From a virus: a stretch of 25,994 bases of DNA. How positions within the stretch are numbered: position 1 is the stretch's first letter; each line of letters begins with the position of its first letter. The DNA is taken from the IMG/VR virus record IMGVR_UViG_3300020207_000138, positions 1 to 25,994 of that record; one strand, 5' to 3'. This document shows, piece by piece, positions 7,068-13,918 of this stretch. Made by a program: the position numbers and the translations under genes. Under the pieces are notes generated by a model. That model did no database searches. It had not been told where the DNA came from and was given only the letters and a program-made list of their open reading frames with translations.

Positions 7068-8401
7068 ATTGTAAAGTAATGATGTCCTGTGAAAAATTCA
7101 TCTGAGTACGTTAAGTTTAAGTCTGCTGATTCTCTAAAAACAGTAATAGTTCTATTAGTAGAGATAGAAGCTCGTAGCATCAATACAGTTCTAGGCCTCC
7201 AACTAGATTCAAGCAGTGGCTTAGGTATTCTCTTTTGCTGATGTAAAAAGATAACTTTAGTGTCCTTGGTTGGTAAATTATTTAGTTCGTGTCTAGTGAC
7301 ATAGTTATTAAATTCACAATCATCTATTGATCTCTTATCCTTGCGATACAAAACTGCCATCTCAGAATTTTTTACATATGATTCTAAATATGTATGTAGC
7401 TTGGCTAGGATAACAATATCAGGAACTGACTCGCCAGGACCTAAGACATGATCAATTCCATTAGCTTGATAGAATGAAACAGACTCGTGTCGAGATAATA
7501 CTGGCATAGATATGAGTAATGGATATCTATCTAGCTCGTGTATGCTTTCAAAAATTTGATCTAGTCCATATATTTTAGATGAAGCAAAGCAAAGATTAGT
7601 AGTTCTCAATAATATATTTTGGCTGACTTGTGTTAGCTTCGCATCGTTTTCTCTACTAGCTTTCAAATCAAAATGAGACAGTCCTAATATACCTGCAGCA
7701 TCTCGATATAAATGTAAGTTGTGCGGTCCTGGTTCGCCAAACTTTTCATGTGCGTATTCAACCACTCGTGGATGAACATTGCGTAACTGATAATCATATA
7801 CACCAGGGCAATGAGTATCACTGTTAGATTGTATTTGACATACCTCATCATAATACTCTAATAGCTGAGGCTCAATATCAAATTCTAAATCTTTGAAGTG
7901 TGTGATAATATCTAATGCGTTGCGTTCGTTTAGTTTGACGAAGTGCGTCTTTGTTTTATTGTCGTACATTTTTTTATCTTGTACAGACTTGATAAAATCA
8001 ATATGCTTTATCATTTTATTAGAAAATGGAAAGCGTATAGCCATCATCTGAGCTTTGATGAGTCCCCCAAACACTGGCACTTCTCGCTCTATTACTTTGA
8101 TAGTTCTTGTTCTATCAATAATACGATATGGGTGACGCAGATGATCCAAGTCTTCTCTAAAGTCAGGATAGCGTGCCTCGAGCCACTCAGAGTATTCAAG
8201 TAGTTTGAGTTTTAGCAGTTCGTGCTGCCGTTCAGTCAAACCCATACCCTTCATAGATTGTCTGTGTAAGCTATAGAATAACTTTTGATCAGGATCTGTT
8301 AGAATTTTTTTATTAGCTGATATAATATCTAAATAATCTTCAATAGTCACTGGGTCCTGTGGTTCGTGAGAATCTACATCCTCTAGTCCAAATGTCATCA
8401 T
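7064..8401 (-). CDS. unknown protein with a HARP-like segment, upstream of UvsW
   Basis: The protein is 445 residues. Residues about 120-180 (MAIRFPFSNKMIKHIDFIKS, then a charged turn, FVKLNERNALDIITHFKDLE and FDIEPQLLEYYDE) follow the pattern of the HARP domain, F-P-[YF]-x(3)-[LM]-I-x(2)-I-K, that precedes the helicase core in SMARCAL1-like proteins and related phage helicases. No Walker A or DExH box is present. The C-terminal half (about 280-445) alternates hydrophobic strands and helices and could be a decayed or accessory RecA-like fold. It is the first gene after the promoter and is joined to uvsW by ATGA, so a helicase partner or branched-DNA-binding role is a reasonable guess. Start: two adjacent ATGs, with AGGTAG upstream. 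Confidence 0.7.
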   Translation of the reverse strand: MMTFGLEDVDSHEPQDPVTIEDYLDIISANKKILTDPDQKLFYSLHRQSMKGMGLTERQHELLKLKLLEYSEWLEARYPDFREDLDHLRHPYRIIDRTRTIKVIEREVPVFGGLIKAQMMAIRFPFSNKMIKHIDFIKSVQDKKMYDNKTKTHFVKLNERNALDIITHFKDLEFDIEPQLLEYYDEVCQIQSNSDTHCPGVYDYQLRNVHPRVVEYAHEKFGEPGPHNLHLYRDAAGILGLSHFDLKASRENDAKLTQVSQNILLRTTNLCFASSKIYGLDQIFESIHELDRYPLLISMPVLSRHESVSFYQANGIDHVLGPGESVPDIVILAKLHTYLESYVKNSEMAVLYRKDKRSIDDCEFNNYVTRHELNNLPTKDTKVIFLHQQKRIPKPLLESSWRPRTVLMLRASISTNRTITVFRESADLNLTYSDEFFTGHHYFTI

Positions 8402-8420
8402 AAATTCTACCTATACTTTC

Positions 8421-8449
8421 ATTATAACAGGTTATAAAATATTTGTCAA
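8421..8449 (-). promoter_or_regulatory. perfect sigma-70 consensus promoter
   Basis: On the minus strand TTGACA (8449-8444) is followed by 17 bases and TATAAT (8426-8421). Both hexamers are exact consensus at optimal spacing. The expected start is near 8414, about a dozen bases before the ATG of the 445-residue gene and upstream of its AGGTAG ribosome site. T4-like early genes use the host sigma-70 polymerase, so this is most simply an early promoter for the 445-residue gene, uvsW and the operon below. The -35 lies inside the last codons of the glycan gene upstream. Confidence 0.88.
8422..8437. repeat. 16-bp palindrome over the -10, possible operator
   Basis: TTATAACAGGTTATAA has perfect 7-base arms with a two-base centre. 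It covers the -10 and the adjacent half of the spacer of the promoter at 8421-8449. A repressor or activator dimer bound here would block or modulate polymerase. It could equally be a by-product of an AT-rich -10 next to TTATAA. The symmetry is seen; regulation is inferred. Confidence 0.45.
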
Positions 8450-9280
8450 TCGTTTTAGTGGCTTACCCGTAGATATTTCTTTCGTAGTCCATTCGGTATA
8501 TGCAAAATCATTCAGCCATTGTCGTCTGTCAGGTGTGTCTGGATTGTTTATATTATTTACATCCAGATTACCCACGCTCCACGCTAGGCTCGAAAAGGAA
8601 GTAAAGAGTGGTATTCCTTTCATTGCTGCTATGATGCCTGGGTTGGAACTCCAATTGACTACGGCGTATGCCTTCTCAACAGTAAAGTCATAGTCATCAT
8701 ATGTGTTAGGAATCTTTTTAGGTATTTGTAGAATAGTGTTGGCAGGTAGGTTTCTCAGACGCATTGGGCATCGTGGATGCTGCCTTACAATAATATTTCT
8801 ATCAGTATGTTTTCTTATTGTAGCTAGTGTATCCATCAGCCATCGCTCTTGATGTTGCTCGTCGTGCCATTGTGCTGACTTATTGTTTTGACAAGCTATG
8901 AGTATAGAACCATTTGTGTTTTGTTTCCATGGATCTAGCTTTAGTCCTAGCTTGTCAGCTCGCTTGCTGTCGTTTGCTCGAGGTCCAAAGTAAGCTGAGT
9001 TATTGACTCCGCCTACTCCCATTTTCCATGTGACATTGCGTTCTATAGCACCTACTTCTAATACTATGACAGGTGTACGATTGCGAGCTGCTCTGTGCCA
9101 TATCTCTTTGTTCTTCAACATTCTACCATGCCAGAGGACGCCCCATATGACATCTACATCTCCTTTGTCGGAGTTATGGTAAACAGTGTAGCCTAATCGT
9201 TTAGCTCCAGCCTCGAAGGCAGCGAATACAGATTTGGAGTTGAGTGCTCCATTATTTGTGTGCAAATTAAATGATTTCAT
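8432..9280 (-). CDS. KpsS/KpsC-like capsule glycosyltransferase, copy 1
   Basis: The protein is 282 residues. It has the two sequence blocks of capsule-synthesis transferases of the PF05159 type: NIIVRQHPR (162-170) and a segment around 206-225, AVVNWSSNPGIIAAMKGIPL, where a Ser/Pro-Gly loop followed by a helix binds the sugar nucleotide. The C-terminal RRQWLNDFAYTEWTTKEI matches DRTDWLQRLAMCHWKMEEL of the paralogue at 10846-11805, so the two are one family. It has no signal peptide, so it should act in the cytoplasm on a lipid-linked or phage-made glycan. The ATG at 9280 lacks a Shine-Dalgarno sequence; TATAAGTA lies six bases upstream. The 3' end overlaps the promoter of the next operon. 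Confidence 0.72.
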   Translation of the reverse strand: MKSFNLHTNNGALNSKSVFAAFEAGAKRLGYTVYHNSDKGDVDVIWGVLWHGRMLKNKEIWHRAARNRTPVIVLEVGAIERNVTWKMGVGGVNNSAYFGPRANDSKRADKLGLKLDPWKQNTNGSILIACQNNKSAQWHDEQHQERWLMDTLATIRKHTDRNIIVRQHPRCPMRLRNLPANTILQIPKKIPNTYDDYDFTVEKAYAVVNWSSNPGIIAAMKGIPLFTSFSSLAWSVGNLDVNNINNPDTPDRRQWLNDFAYTEWTTKEISTGKPLKRLTNIL

Positions 9281-9319
9281 ATTAAATACTTATATATACT
9301 ATATATACAGGAGAAACTG
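9281..9319. promoter_or_regulatory. divergent AT-rich control region between glycan genes
   Basis: This 39-base gap separates a leftward gene (ATG at 9280) from a rightward one (ATG at 9320). It holds an exact tandem repeat of TATATATAC (9291-9299 and 9300-9308). On the minus strand TATAAGTA (9294-9287, 7 of 8 to the T4 late core) would start transcription one base before the leftward ATG. On the plus strand AGGAG at 9309-9313 is a good ribosome site. The plus strand shows TATACT at 9295-9300 but no matching -35. The 11-mer TATAGTATATA on the minus strand here also occurs upstream of gene 32. Confidence 0.4.
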
Positions 9320-10165
9320 ATGACAGACATTCTTGCGGTAACAACTTTCAACAAAGAGGGTTTAGATCTCTATGCTCAAAAGTTCTTAGACACATGGGCA
9401 CAAAATACAGATGATAATATGAAGTTGCTAGTGTATGCTGAGGATTGTGATCCAATCAATCCCGCACCTAGCAAGATTCTAATATTGAATCAACGGGAAG
9501 CATTACCAAAGTTGATGAAGTTCAAAAAGAAATGGGGCAAGGTTCCTAAGGCTAATGGCGAGTGTCCTTTCCCGCACAAGCGTCCTAGGGACTATGATAA
9601 AAAATTCAAATGGGATGCGATGCGATTTGCAAACAAGGTATATGCGGTATTTGATGCTTGTGAAAGAAATACTGGCAAAGGTTGGGTTGTATGGATTGAT
9701 GCTGACATGGTTGTGCATAGTCACTGGAACTATGAACAATATGCATCTCTGTTCCCTTCTGATGTATGGCTAACATATGTAGGCAGAGGCAAAGGATCTC
9801 AGACATGGCCTGAGTGTGGCTTTTATGGGATTGATTGCAAATCCGCTAAAGCACGACAGTTTGTAGCTAATCTTGAATATCAATATGAGAATGCTGAGGA
9901 CGGGATATTCAAATTAGATGAATGGCACGATAGTTATGTGTTTGGCTCCTGCTTAGAAAAATTTATGCGTATGTATCCAGATGTGTTAGATTACAGTGCT
10001 GGTATGTATAGCGTGGCTGTAAAGACTGGTGGGGGAGGACATCCTCTCATCAATGGTGTGTTAGGTACTTGGTTAGATCATCTAAAGGGTGACAGAAAAC
10101 AAACAGGTAAAAGCAATAAAAGAGATCTTATGGTGAAGCGTGGAGAAAAATACTGGAAGTTTTGA
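9320..10165 (+). CDS. GT-A-type glycosyltransferase with DxD motif
   Basis: The protein is 281 residues. After a first strand and helix (ILAVTTFNKEGLDLYAQKFL) it has an acceptor-side region and then GWVVWIDADMV at 121-131, with the metal-binding DAD at 127-129 typical of GT-A enzymes that use nucleotide sugars. It later has a WPECGFYGID segment, and near the C-terminus VKTGGGGHPLINGVLGTWLD, perhaps the acceptor end. No signal or membrane anchor is present. It is one of two plus-strand glycosyltransferases inside an otherwise leftward region, with AGGAGAAACTG before the ATG. The sugar and acceptor are unknown; a phage-modified surface glycan or virion glycan is likely. Confidence 0.78.
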   Translation: MTDILAVTTFNKEGLDLYAQKFLDTWAQNTDDNMKLLVYAEDCDPINPAPSKILILNQREALPKLMKFKKKWGKVPKANGECPFPHKRPRDYDKKFKWDAMRFANKVYAVFDACERNTGKGWVVWIDADMVVHSHWNYEQYASLFPSDVWLTYVGRGKGSQTWPECGFYGIDCKSAKARQFVANLEYQYENAEDGIFKLDEWHDSYVFGSCLEKFMRMYPDVLDYSAGMYSVAVKTGGGGHPLINGVLGTWLDHLKGDRKQTGKSNKRDLMVKRGEKYWKF

Positions 10166-10889
10166 TGTTGTAACAAGTATGAGTCTCGACTATTACAACA
10201 AGGTTGGGACTTATATGATTCAAACTTGGCTGAAGTATTGGACTGGCTTTACTCTTACTGTTTATACAGAAGACACTTTGCCTATAACTGATCCTAGAAT
10301 TACAATCAAGGATGTGAATAATTTAGGATCTGCTTTTCATAAATTCCAAAAAGCAACACATACTAACAGCCGAGCTACTATATTTTCTAAAAAGGCATTT
10401 CCTATTATAGAACATCTCAAGCCTTCTACTGGTTATCTAGTATGGGTAGATGCTGATGTAATCTCAGAAGGTTACATTACACCCCTTTGGTTACACTCTT
10501 TGATAGGGGATGATAGTTCAGATAATATATCTGCTCACTTTGGAGTTCCCCAGCAAGGTTACTATTCTGTAGAGACAGGATTCTTTATAATCAATCGAGA
10601 GCATAGATACAAGCCTATGTTCTATGCAAAGTATCGCAGCATCTATCATCGTCGAGACTTTTCAAATATGTATAAGCCTTTTGATGGAGATTCGTTTGGT
10701 AGAGTTATTCGTGAGTGTAGAGAGTTTGTAGATGACTTTAGCTATAGAGAATTATCTCCAAAGCCAGATAAGATACTAAGCCCATTCAATAATCAAATGC
10801 AAGGAAAACTATGGCATTTAAAAGCAAAGCACAAAGATAAAGACTTTACTTCTTCCCTAAGGTTACATAAGGCTCTTTATCGGAGATAA
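10140..10889 (+). CDS. second GT-A-type glycosyltransferase with DxD motif
   Basis: The protein is 249 residues. The order of features matches the gene before it: FDVVTSMSLDYYNKVGTYMI near the start, then LVWVDADVISEG with DAD at 104-106, then GVPQQGYYSVETGFFIIN, so the two are distant paralogues. The start is GTG at 10140, 26 bases inside the upstream gene, with GGTGAAG upstream. Alignment of DVVTSMS with the ILAVTTF of the neighbour supports this start. The C-terminal 44 bases overlap, tail to tail, the leftward KpsS-like gene. Activity and substrate cannot be read from the sequence. Confidence 0.75.
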   Translation: MEKNTGSFDVVTSMSLDYYNKVGTYMIQTWLKYWTGFTLTVYTEDTLPITDPRITIKDVNNLGSAFHKFQKATHTNSRATIFSKKAFPIIEHLKPSTGYLVWVDADVISEGYITPLWLHSLIGDDSSDNISAHFGVPQQGYYSVETGFFIINREHRYKPMFYAKYRSIYHRRDFSNMYKPFDGDSFGRVIRECREFVDDFSYRELSPKPDKILSPFNNQMQGKLWHLKAKHKDKDFTSSLRLHKALYRR

Positions 10890-11805
10890 ATTGTTTCATA
10901 TGTCGCCAAGCATCGCCATTGCGTAGCTCTTCCATTTTCCAATGACACATAGCTAATCGCTGTAGCCAATCTGTTCTATCAAATGTTTGTGGAGACTCAA
11001 TAGTAGATAAATCTGTATTGGCTACAGCAAATGCTTGGCTAGTCTGTGGAATTGGATCTGTAACATACAGAGGTACTCCTTCAATAGCACTGGCTACACC
11101 TGGACTAGAATTGTATGTTATTGTAGCCCATGCTTTTTCAAAATCCTTTTTGATACTTTTGTTGTTAGATATTTTATGCTTTGTCTCTCGCAAATATCTA
11201 TGAGCGTGTTTGTCTCCTGGATGAGCTCTTACAAGTATGCCTCTGTCTGTATGCTTGCGGATCTCTTGAACTGTTTGATGAATCCAATCTACAACAGACA
11301 GTCCTTTCATACTCCAACCTTCGTTGCGTTGGCAACATAGTAAGATGTAACTTCCTAACTTACGCCATGGCTTTACTTTTATATCTAAATCTGTGGATAT
11401 CTTATCCCAGCGTGTCTCATCTACAATAGTATCAAAATAGTTAGCAGTAGTTGGAAATACTCCGCCCATGCTAAAACGATGATACATCATAGGGTGTAAC
11501 TTATCTACATTGTAACCAAACAGGTTACTATCAATAACAATAAGATTTTTATTATCGTCTTGTTGTCGTTTTATAATACTACGACGAAAATTTAGATGAG
11601 GAGTTCTTGAGGAATTCTCATGCACCCAGCCTTGTAATACAGCAACATCAACTGGGACGGGGCGATTATATCTAGAGTCATAAATTTTGCCAGAGTCTTT
11701 ATTAGCATTGACTCCTTTGATAAAATTTATGAGTAAGTCTGCTTTGTGACTTCTACGGGCAGATGGAGGTATTGAGTTGATGAAGGCACAAACAGTGGTT
11801 TTCAT
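10846..11805 (-). CDS. KpsS/KpsC-like capsule glycosyltransferase, copy 2
   Basis: The protein is 319 residues and is a paralogue of the protein at 8432-9280. Shared blocks are ILLCCQRNEGWSMKG (154-168) against ILIACQNNKSAQWH, EIRKHTDRGILVRAHPGDKH (181-200) against TIRKHTDRNIIVRQHPR, and ATITYNSSPGVASAIEGVPL (227-246) against AVVNWSSNPGIIAAMKGIPL. The His-Pro and Ser-Ser-Pro-Gly blocks are the expected nucleotide-sugar site. Its start overlaps the stop of the 238-residue glycosyltransferase as ATGA, so the two are coupled. It probably adds a sugar to the same glycan as its neighbours. Confidence 0.72.
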   Translation of the reverse strand: MKTTVCAFINSIPPSARRSHKADLLINFIKGVNANKDSGKIYDSRYNRPVPVDVAVLQGWVHENSSRTPHLNFRRSIIKRQQDDNKNLIVIDSNLFGYNVDKLHPMMYHRFSMGGVFPTTANYFDTIVDETRWDKISTDLDIKVKPWRKLGSYILLCCQRNEGWSMKGLSVVDWIHQTVQEIRKHTDRGILVRAHPGDKHAHRYLRETKHKISNNKSIKKDFEKAWATITYNSSPGVASAIEGVPLYVTDPIPQTSQAFAVANTDLSTIESPQTFDRTDWLQRLAMCHWKMEELRNGDAWRHMKQFISDKEPYVTLGKK

Positions 11806-12518
11806 TTATCAACAGTGTCCTTGATGGTAAATTCTCTCTCCATTAGTTGTTGATACTCATCCTTCCAAACATCTGATAAGTCCTGCATAAAATAGTTTTT
11901 GAACCAAGGCCCGCCTTCTGTATAGTGTATTAGCTTTGGTGATCCATCGTGTTTGTAGTAGTGCCCTACAAGCCAGTTCCATTCGTGATGCAGTTCGCCT
12001 ATCTCATCATCCTGCAGCCAATTGAAACGATGGAAGTATCCACCATCTTTAGATGGGTCACTAATAAGTTCCTTAGTCAAAACTTTATTAGAAGGATGCT
12101 CACAGTTGAACAACATTACCGAGGACCAGTTTTTGCGTGGATATACAGTTTGTAGTCTGCCATCCATTTTAGTTTGGCTGAGTGGTGTGTAGTCGTGCTT
12201 CACTACCATTACAGCATACTTGTCGTCAGCTAAATCAAACAGTTCGTTCAAGTCAGTTTGTAATAGCGTATCACAATCAATAAACAATGCCCACCCTCTG
12301 TAGTGTGTTAGCGCAGGTACTAGAAATCTAGTAAATGTAAATTCAGTAGATGATAATCTATCTATTGGACGCCAGTACCAGCCTGACTTCTCTAACATTG
12401 TTTTCTTAATTGGATATACAGTAGCGCCAGGTGTTCGTGTTAGAATGCTATGGCGACATACTTCATATGCTAAGTCCTCTCTTGGATCATAGCCCACATA
12501 AATTTTTAAATCTCTCAT
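11802..12518 (-). CDS. GT8-like glycosyltransferase
   Basis: The protein is 238 residues. The N-terminus is a Rossmann-like strand, LKIYVGYDPREDLAYEV. Next comes SSTEFTFTRFLVPALTHYRG (57-76) and then WALFIDCDTLLQTD, with DCD at 81-83, and later NWSSVMLFNCEHP. This order of TxFxxxRFLVP, DxDxL and N-[WS]-S-[VS]-[VM]-x-[LF]-[FW]-N is typical of GT8-type transferases. A C-terminal LIHYTEGGPW block with His is the expected metal ligand region. It overlaps the pyruvyl transferase 3' end by 32 bases and has no clear ribosome site, so coupled translation is likely. Confidence 0.85.
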   Translation of the reverse strand: MRDLKIYVGYDPREDLAYEVCRHSILTRTPGATVYPIKKTMLEKSGWYWRPIDRLSSTEFTFTRFLVPALTHYRGWALFIDCDTLLQTDLNELFDLADDKYAVMVVKHDYTPLSQTKMDGRLQTVYPRKNWSSVMLFNCEHPSNKVLTKELISDPSKDGGYFHRFNWLQDDEIGELHHEWNWLVGHYYKHDGSPKLIHYTEGGPWFKNYFMQDLSDVWKDEYQQLMEREFTIKDTVDK

Positions 12519-13248
12519 AAAACCGTTTGTTTAGATCTCTACATTCTTCCAAGTATGTAGGATGGATATACATAGTGTCATTGGACACATCATTGATTGA
12601 CTCTAACATTACAGGCGTATATTTAAAAGTTTTGAACTTTGTGCTCCACGGCACTACTTGAACATTCCTGCCAAGTAGCATAGCCCAATAGGCTCCGTGA
12701 TAGCTAGTAGTTACTACAGTTTCGCCTGAAGCTAAAAAGCGAATAATATTATATATGTCTTTTGCCTTGTTAGTTAGTACAGGTGCATCTACATCTGGCT
12801 TTTCTTTTCTTGCGTGTAGATAATATACTTTGTCATGCTTTATTTCATAAGGATTATCAAATGCTGGATGCATACAAGTTACACACGGAACATATTCGCC
12901 AATGCCTATATTGTTAGCATCTCGCAAACCAATCATATCAGCATTGCCAAGCCATTCAGGATATCCTCTGTCCTTATTTACATCATAATTGGTTCCAATA
13001 CCCCAGACTACGAGTTTTGCGGGTTGCTGTTTTACAATAAATTCAATATTCTCTGTGAACGTTGGATGTATCAAACCACCTCCTCCTATAACAACAATCT
13101 TACCCTCGGCATCAGTTACTTGATATCTTGGATTATCTTGAAGTTGAATAGGACAAGTCTTGGCAGAAAAATCTGCAAAGTATCTGCTAGGGTTACAGTA
13201 AAAGTCTCCTGCGTTGCCTCGATGCTGTCTATGAAATTCGTAAATCAT
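12487..13248 (-). CDS. polysaccharide pyruvyl transferase family protein
   Basis: The protein is 253 residues. It has the family pattern: RGNAGDFYCNPSRYF near the N-terminus, IVVIGGGGLIHPTF with the GGGG loop at about 54-57, VVWGIGTNYD, MIGLRDANN, and SGETVVTTSYHGAYWAMLLG, where the conserved SYHG is the late motif of this family. These enzymes transfer pyruvate ketals from phosphoenolpyruvate to sugars of exopolysaccharide or cell-wall polymers. The start overlaps the uvsY stop as ATGA, which ties the glycan cassette to the recombination operon. The family call is good; the acceptor sugar is not known. Confidence 0.86.
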   Translation of the reverse strand: MIYEFHRQHRGNAGDFYCNPSRYFADFSAKTCPIQLQDNPRYQVTDAEGKIVVIGGGGLIHPTFTENIEFIVKQQPAKLVVWGIGTNYDVNKDRGYPEWLGNADMIGLRDANNIGIGEYVPCVTCMHPAFDNPYEIKHDKVYYLHARKEKPDVDAPVLTNKAKDIYNIIRFLASGETVVTTSYHGAYWAMLLGRNVQVVPWSTKFKTFKYTPVMLESINDVSNDTMYIHPTYLEECRDLNKRFYERFKNLCGL

Positions 13249-13703
13249 AATGTTGCGTCCTCCATACCTGCTACTCTTAGTTTAGTAATGTTAGTAATTT
13301 GCCATTGCTTCTGATCTAAGCCTTTCATAACGCCTAGCCATTTATTACGAAGCAGTGCAAACTCATTTATGATATGTTCAAAATCAACAACATCAGGTTC
13401 ACCATCTACATATTTTTCTACATCTCTACTAGACAGTGCTCGCTGATAATTTTCTAAATATTTTTTAAAGAATGAGGATCTTAGTTTGCGAAGTTCTATG
13501 TTTAGGTAGTTGAGAATAGCCTCAATCTCTTGTAACTGATTGAACCTATGCTCAACTATACCTGGAAGTTCAGAACTAGCTTTTTCAAGTGAGCCTCTCA
13601 GCTTACACTCCATACGAGCTTGTGCTAGTTCTGATTCAAAGTGTTGAATAGCATTAGGTATAGAGTTTACGTCTCTAGTAACACTAGAGTACCATCCTGC
13701 CAT
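13245..13703 (-). CDS. uvsY: UvsY-type recombination mediator
   Basis: The protein is 152 residues; T4 UvsY is 137. It is mostly helical and charged. The C-terminal third (ALSSRDVEKYVDGEPDVVDF, then NEFALLRNKWLGVMKGLDQK and QWQITNITKLRVAG) fits the conserved C-terminal block of UvsY-like proteins in marine T4-like phages. In T4, UvsY forms hexamers, binds gp32-coated single strands and loads UvsX. Gene order is consistent: gp32, uvsX, a 70-residue gene, uvsY. The ATG follows the previous stop by two bases. No nuclease or ATPase motif is expected or seen. Confidence 0.85.
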   Translation of the reverse strand: MAGWYSSVTRDVNSIPNAIQHFESELAQARMECKLRGSLEKASSELPGIVEHRFNQLQEIEAILNYLNIELRKLRSSFFKKYLENYQRALSSRDVEKYVDGEPDVVDFEHIINEFALLRNKWLGVMKGLDQKQWQITNITKLRVAGMEDATL

Positions 13704-13705
13704 AT

Positions 13706-13918
13706 TTACTCATCGTATTCGAGGTCAGGTTCGTCCAAGTAGTAAGCAATTGCGTGATCCAAATAAGGACAGTTGCCTAATACAGTTTTTAACGTTGGAT
13801 CATCTACCCCGTAGTCAGCACATAGTTCAACAAACTGTTCTGCTACAGCAGGTAGATTCTTTTTATCTAAATGATCTTTGAATAAAGTCCATGTATCAAC
13901 AATGAGCTGTTCATTCAT
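13706..13918 (-). CDS. small acidic protein between uvsX and uvsY, 70 aa
   Basis: The protein is 70 residues, helical and acidic at the C-terminus (YYLDEPDLEYDE). The sequence NEQLIVDTWTLFKDHLDKKN, then VAEQFVELCADYGVDDPTLK, suggests three or four helices. Its ATG overlaps the uvsX stop, and the next gene, uvsY, starts two bases after its stop, so all three are co-translated. I do not recognise a family with known function. Being between recombinase and mediator, it may regulate or bind one of them; that is inference from position only. Confidence 0.75.
   Translation of the reverse strand: MNEQLIVDTWTLFKDHLDKKNLPAVAEQFVELCADYGVDDPTLKTVLGNCPYLDHAIAYYLDEPDLEYDE

Noticed and set aside
9291-9308. 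Tandem TATATATAC as the start of a CRISPR or origin iteron array
   Set aside because: There are only two copies of nine bases without spacers or further repeats.
11035-11340. A 101-codon plus-strand frame with many Cys
   Set aside because: It is antisense to the KpsS-like gene and overlaps two other such frames; no start signal.
12835-13314. A 159-codon open frame on the plus strand
   Set aside because: It lies antisense to the pyruvyl transferase and uvsY, has no ribosome site or recognisable motif, and reads like a Ser/Ile-rich shadow of the coding strand.
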